A stretch of 21,627 nucleotides of DNA from Gymnopilus junonius (taxonomy: Eukaryota; Basidiomycota; Agaricomycetes; Agaricales; Galerinaceae). Within the stretch, counting starts at the first letter, position 1; each line of letters begins with the position of its first letter. A program made the translations under genes and the position numbers. This document shows positions 19,806 to 21,627 of the stretch, in pieces. Location: assembly GCA_015501075.1 (NCBI GenBank), contig JADNYJ010000529.1, positions 1 through 21,627 of the forward strand. Reading direction: 5' to 3'. The notes beneath the pieces are model-generated. The model made no database searches, had not been told where the DNA came from, and saw nothing but the letters and a program-made list of their open reading frames with translations.

Positions 19806-20875
19806 TAGTGATGCCGAAGTCCAGTTCAGTCCAGTTCTCCACCTATTTATGAGAACTGAGAACTGGATGAAAGGTTCAGTCCAAAAAATATCTGAACTTC
19901 AAACCGGACTATCGGTTCAGTCTGAAAAAAGTTTGGTTCACAGTTCATGACTGTCTGGACCAAGAACTGAACCAAAGGCCATCCACATGCAGGTAAAATT
20001 TAATAGGCATGGTCCATACACAGATCTGAAGCACTAGCGATGGAGGTAACACTAAAAACCAACTAATTGATAGATGAGATCTACTCGAGCATGGCCACTT
20101 CATCCACAGAATTAGAACCTACATTTTTGAATGCTTCAAACAAATCCGTGGCATGTTTTTGAGCCTCCTCGGTCATGCCATATGTCCATTACAGTATCCA
20201 CCCTTGAGTATCTGCAATGCTTTGAAGGGTTTGTGCTTGAGGCGATTACGGCTGTGGCTGCCAGTAATTCCGCCACTTGAGAAGGCATGCTCCGATGGAG
20301 TGGCAGACCCTTGAATAGCAAGATAATCGTGTGCCATGCGAGATAAGGTTGGATACTGGAATGTGTGATGCTAGAAATAAAGGCATGCTGAGGTCAGAAC
20401 ACGATAAAGAAGGAAGCTGAAGATGACTTACACCCCACCATGAGACAACATTCTCAATGTCTTCCAGAGGGCTCTCAGATATTTCTTTAGCTCATCCCGT
20501 GGGCGTGAGCTGCCGCGTTCTGCTTATTGACATGACCGTATGGCTGCAGCATCCAGGAGTAGCCGTATTGAACTTCCGTTTTGTTTGCTGCTGCTGTGGA
20601 ACATTTTATAGCTGATGAATGGTAGCATTAATCGCAATGAAGGGTAGTACGATGAAGGCATCATAGGGAGTTGTATGGATGAAGGGATGATCAATGATCG
20701 ATGTTGATAAACCTTGGCCAAGTTCAGACAAGTTCGCACATGTCTTCATGTCCTCGAACCTTGGACTGAACACTTGGTCCGGTCCATGGATTCACTTGAA
20801 CTTTGGACTGAACCGTGGTCCAGTCCTCAAAAGTTCAGGTTCAAATCGGTTCTGGACTGGACAGCGGCATCACTA
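19806..20875. mobile_element. Non-autonomous hAT-superfamily DNA transposon, 1070 bp
   Basis: Termini are TAGTGATGCCG at 19806-19816 and its exact reverse complement at 20865-20875. After two mismatches both ends continue GTCCAG, so the terminal repeat is about 18-20 bp. Perfect 8-bp direct repeats CTCTGGTG flank it. Both subterminal regions are dense in GTTCAGTCC (19824, 19874 and, with one change, 19915) and its complement GGACTGAAC (20763, 20805), candidate transposase-binding sites. Inside is only the C-terminal part of a transposase gene on the minus strand, with frameshifts. The element therefore could move only with help from a full-length relative. The exact target duplication suggests a fairly recent insertion or low local decay. 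Confidence 0.92.
20081..20640 (-). pseudogene. hAT transposase C-terminal fragment (hATC dimerisation region)
   Basis: Reading right to left, recognisable pieces are YGYSWMLQPYG (near 20569), SPLEDIENVVSWWG (near 20450), then an intron of about 60 bp (GTAAGTC...TTTCTAG). HHTFQYPTLSRMAHDYLAIQ and SATPSEHAFSSGG follow, then RNRL and ALQILKGGY. The SATPSE...FSSGG core with the following RNRL is the hallmark of the hAT C-terminal dimerisation region. A TGA at 20173-20175 ends that frame; a one-base shift continues it as TEEAQKHATDLFEAFK to a TAG at 20081-20083. At least two frameshifts and the loss of the DNA-binding zinc finger and most of the catalytic domain make it inactive. The intron still has normal borders. 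The right-hand limit is approximate. Confidence 0.8.
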
Positions 20876-20883
20876 CTCTGGTG
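20876..20883. repeat. Right target-site duplication of the hAT element
   Basis: CTCTGGTG follows the right terminus and is identical to the copy at 19798-19805. Confidence 0.9.
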
Positions 20884-21627
20884 GGTCTCAGATTATTTTT
20901 GCTTGACAAGTAGAGTAGATGAGCAGTGTGCATTTTGGCACACATTTTTCAAGCACTTACACTGCCCTCTCTCTTTTACATGTAGCTCCTGTCCCAGAAT
21001 CAGGCTAGGGTGTAACAACTGCAAGTATGATCAGATATATTGAGGAATGGCTCACAACACAAGCTGATGTCTTGAGTCAGCAAGGTAAGTATATTGCTGT
21101 TCCTGGATGAACAACTGACTTGCCTTCTACTGTTGGAAAACCCAGAGGGCATTATAATGCAGTGCACATTATTTCCCAGGCAAACCCCATTATAATGCAC
21201 ATTATGATGCCCCAATTCCTCTACTGGCCGAATTATAATCAAAGGGACTGATAAGATAATGCAAATCAGATGTTCAGTAATGCTGGAGCTGGCTAAGCAG
21301 TCTGAGTAATCAAGTCCCAAGCTATCATTTGGTTTATATGGCATTGAGTTCAATGTCGATTCTGCATGATCCCCCTAAGATTTGACTGTCATTCAAAGTG
21401 CAATTAGATATTTTATATTTTACATCAATTATCACTGATATTAAGCAGCTAAAAGTAGGGAGGAGACCACTGTAGTGTCTGGATAGGAAATATAGGGACT
21501 TTGATTAATCAGGCCATTTTAGGAAGGTGCGGTCACTTGCAGTCACTGGCTGATTTGAAGCTCTAGGTTCCTTTACATGAAAAAGTGCTATGGCACAGCA
21601 GTAAGTTATGCACATCTCAAGGTTATT
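20884..21627. other. Intergenic, no gene recognised
   Basis: A minus-strand open stretch (21000-21353) has an even, low-information composition and no family pattern. Small structures seen are GTGTGC/GCACAC (near 20926-20943) and two copies of the 10-bp palindrome CATTATAATG at 21150-21159 and 21188-21197, both followed by GCACATTAT-like sequence. They may belong to a small transposon whose ends I cannot place. Confidence 0.4.

Noticed and set aside
21000..21353. 117-codon minus-strand open frame
   Set aside because: It spans the CATTATAATG palindromes, shows no domain-like pattern and has no promoter or splice support.

Overview
The window reads as nuclear DNA of a filamentous basidiomycete, most likely an Agaricomycete (mushroom-forming fungus). 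The grounds are short GT-AG introns of 51-93 bases, two HET-domain genes, a hAT DNA transposon whose relic keeps an intron, and two protein families I recall as dispersed and multi-copy in mushroom genomes. There are no bacterial operons, and I saw no RNA gene or CRISPR array. Most of the window is accessory, repeat-rich sequence; the largest intact genes are one orphan-family gene and one HET gene.

Layout. 1-1416: a frameshifted copy of an uncharacterised Agaricomycete family. 1611-2176: seven tandem units of about 91 bp, each carrying a hairpin whose stem is kept by paired base changes. 2263-2690: a 15-bp tandem repeat, a duplicated block of about 80 bp, and a second hairpin family. 2827-5875: a three-exon gene for a protein of about 980 aa of unknown function. 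6029-6583: an 11-bp tandem repeat, an array of ATTTSAAAT motifs spaced exactly 36 or 48 bp apart, and a long palindrome. 7120-9251 (minus) and 10073-12458 (plus): two divergent HET-domain genes sharing an 821-bp intergenic region. The plus-strand gene looks intact; the minus-strand gene carries one in-frame TGA. 14723-15407: a small secreted, Kex2-processed protein gene, probably broken by frameshifts. 16911-17351 (minus): an unidentified open frame. 17686-18460 (minus): an intact five-exon MARVEL-type four-helix membrane protein of 168 aa. 19535-19613: a fold-back sequence. 19806-20875: a complete but non-autonomous hAT element with a perfect 8-bp target duplication and a decayed C-terminal piece of its transposase. 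20884-21627: no gene seen.

Functionally, the clearest theme is self/non-self recognition: HET proteins act in heterokaryon incompatibility and programmed cell death in fungi. They sit here among decayed transposons and lineage-specific genes, as is usual for fast-evolving fungal accessory regions. The most unusual signals are non-coding: two separate hairpin-bearing repeat families just upstream of the orphan gene, and the 12-bp-quantised motif array just downstream of it. Family names come from recognition of motifs, not from a database search.
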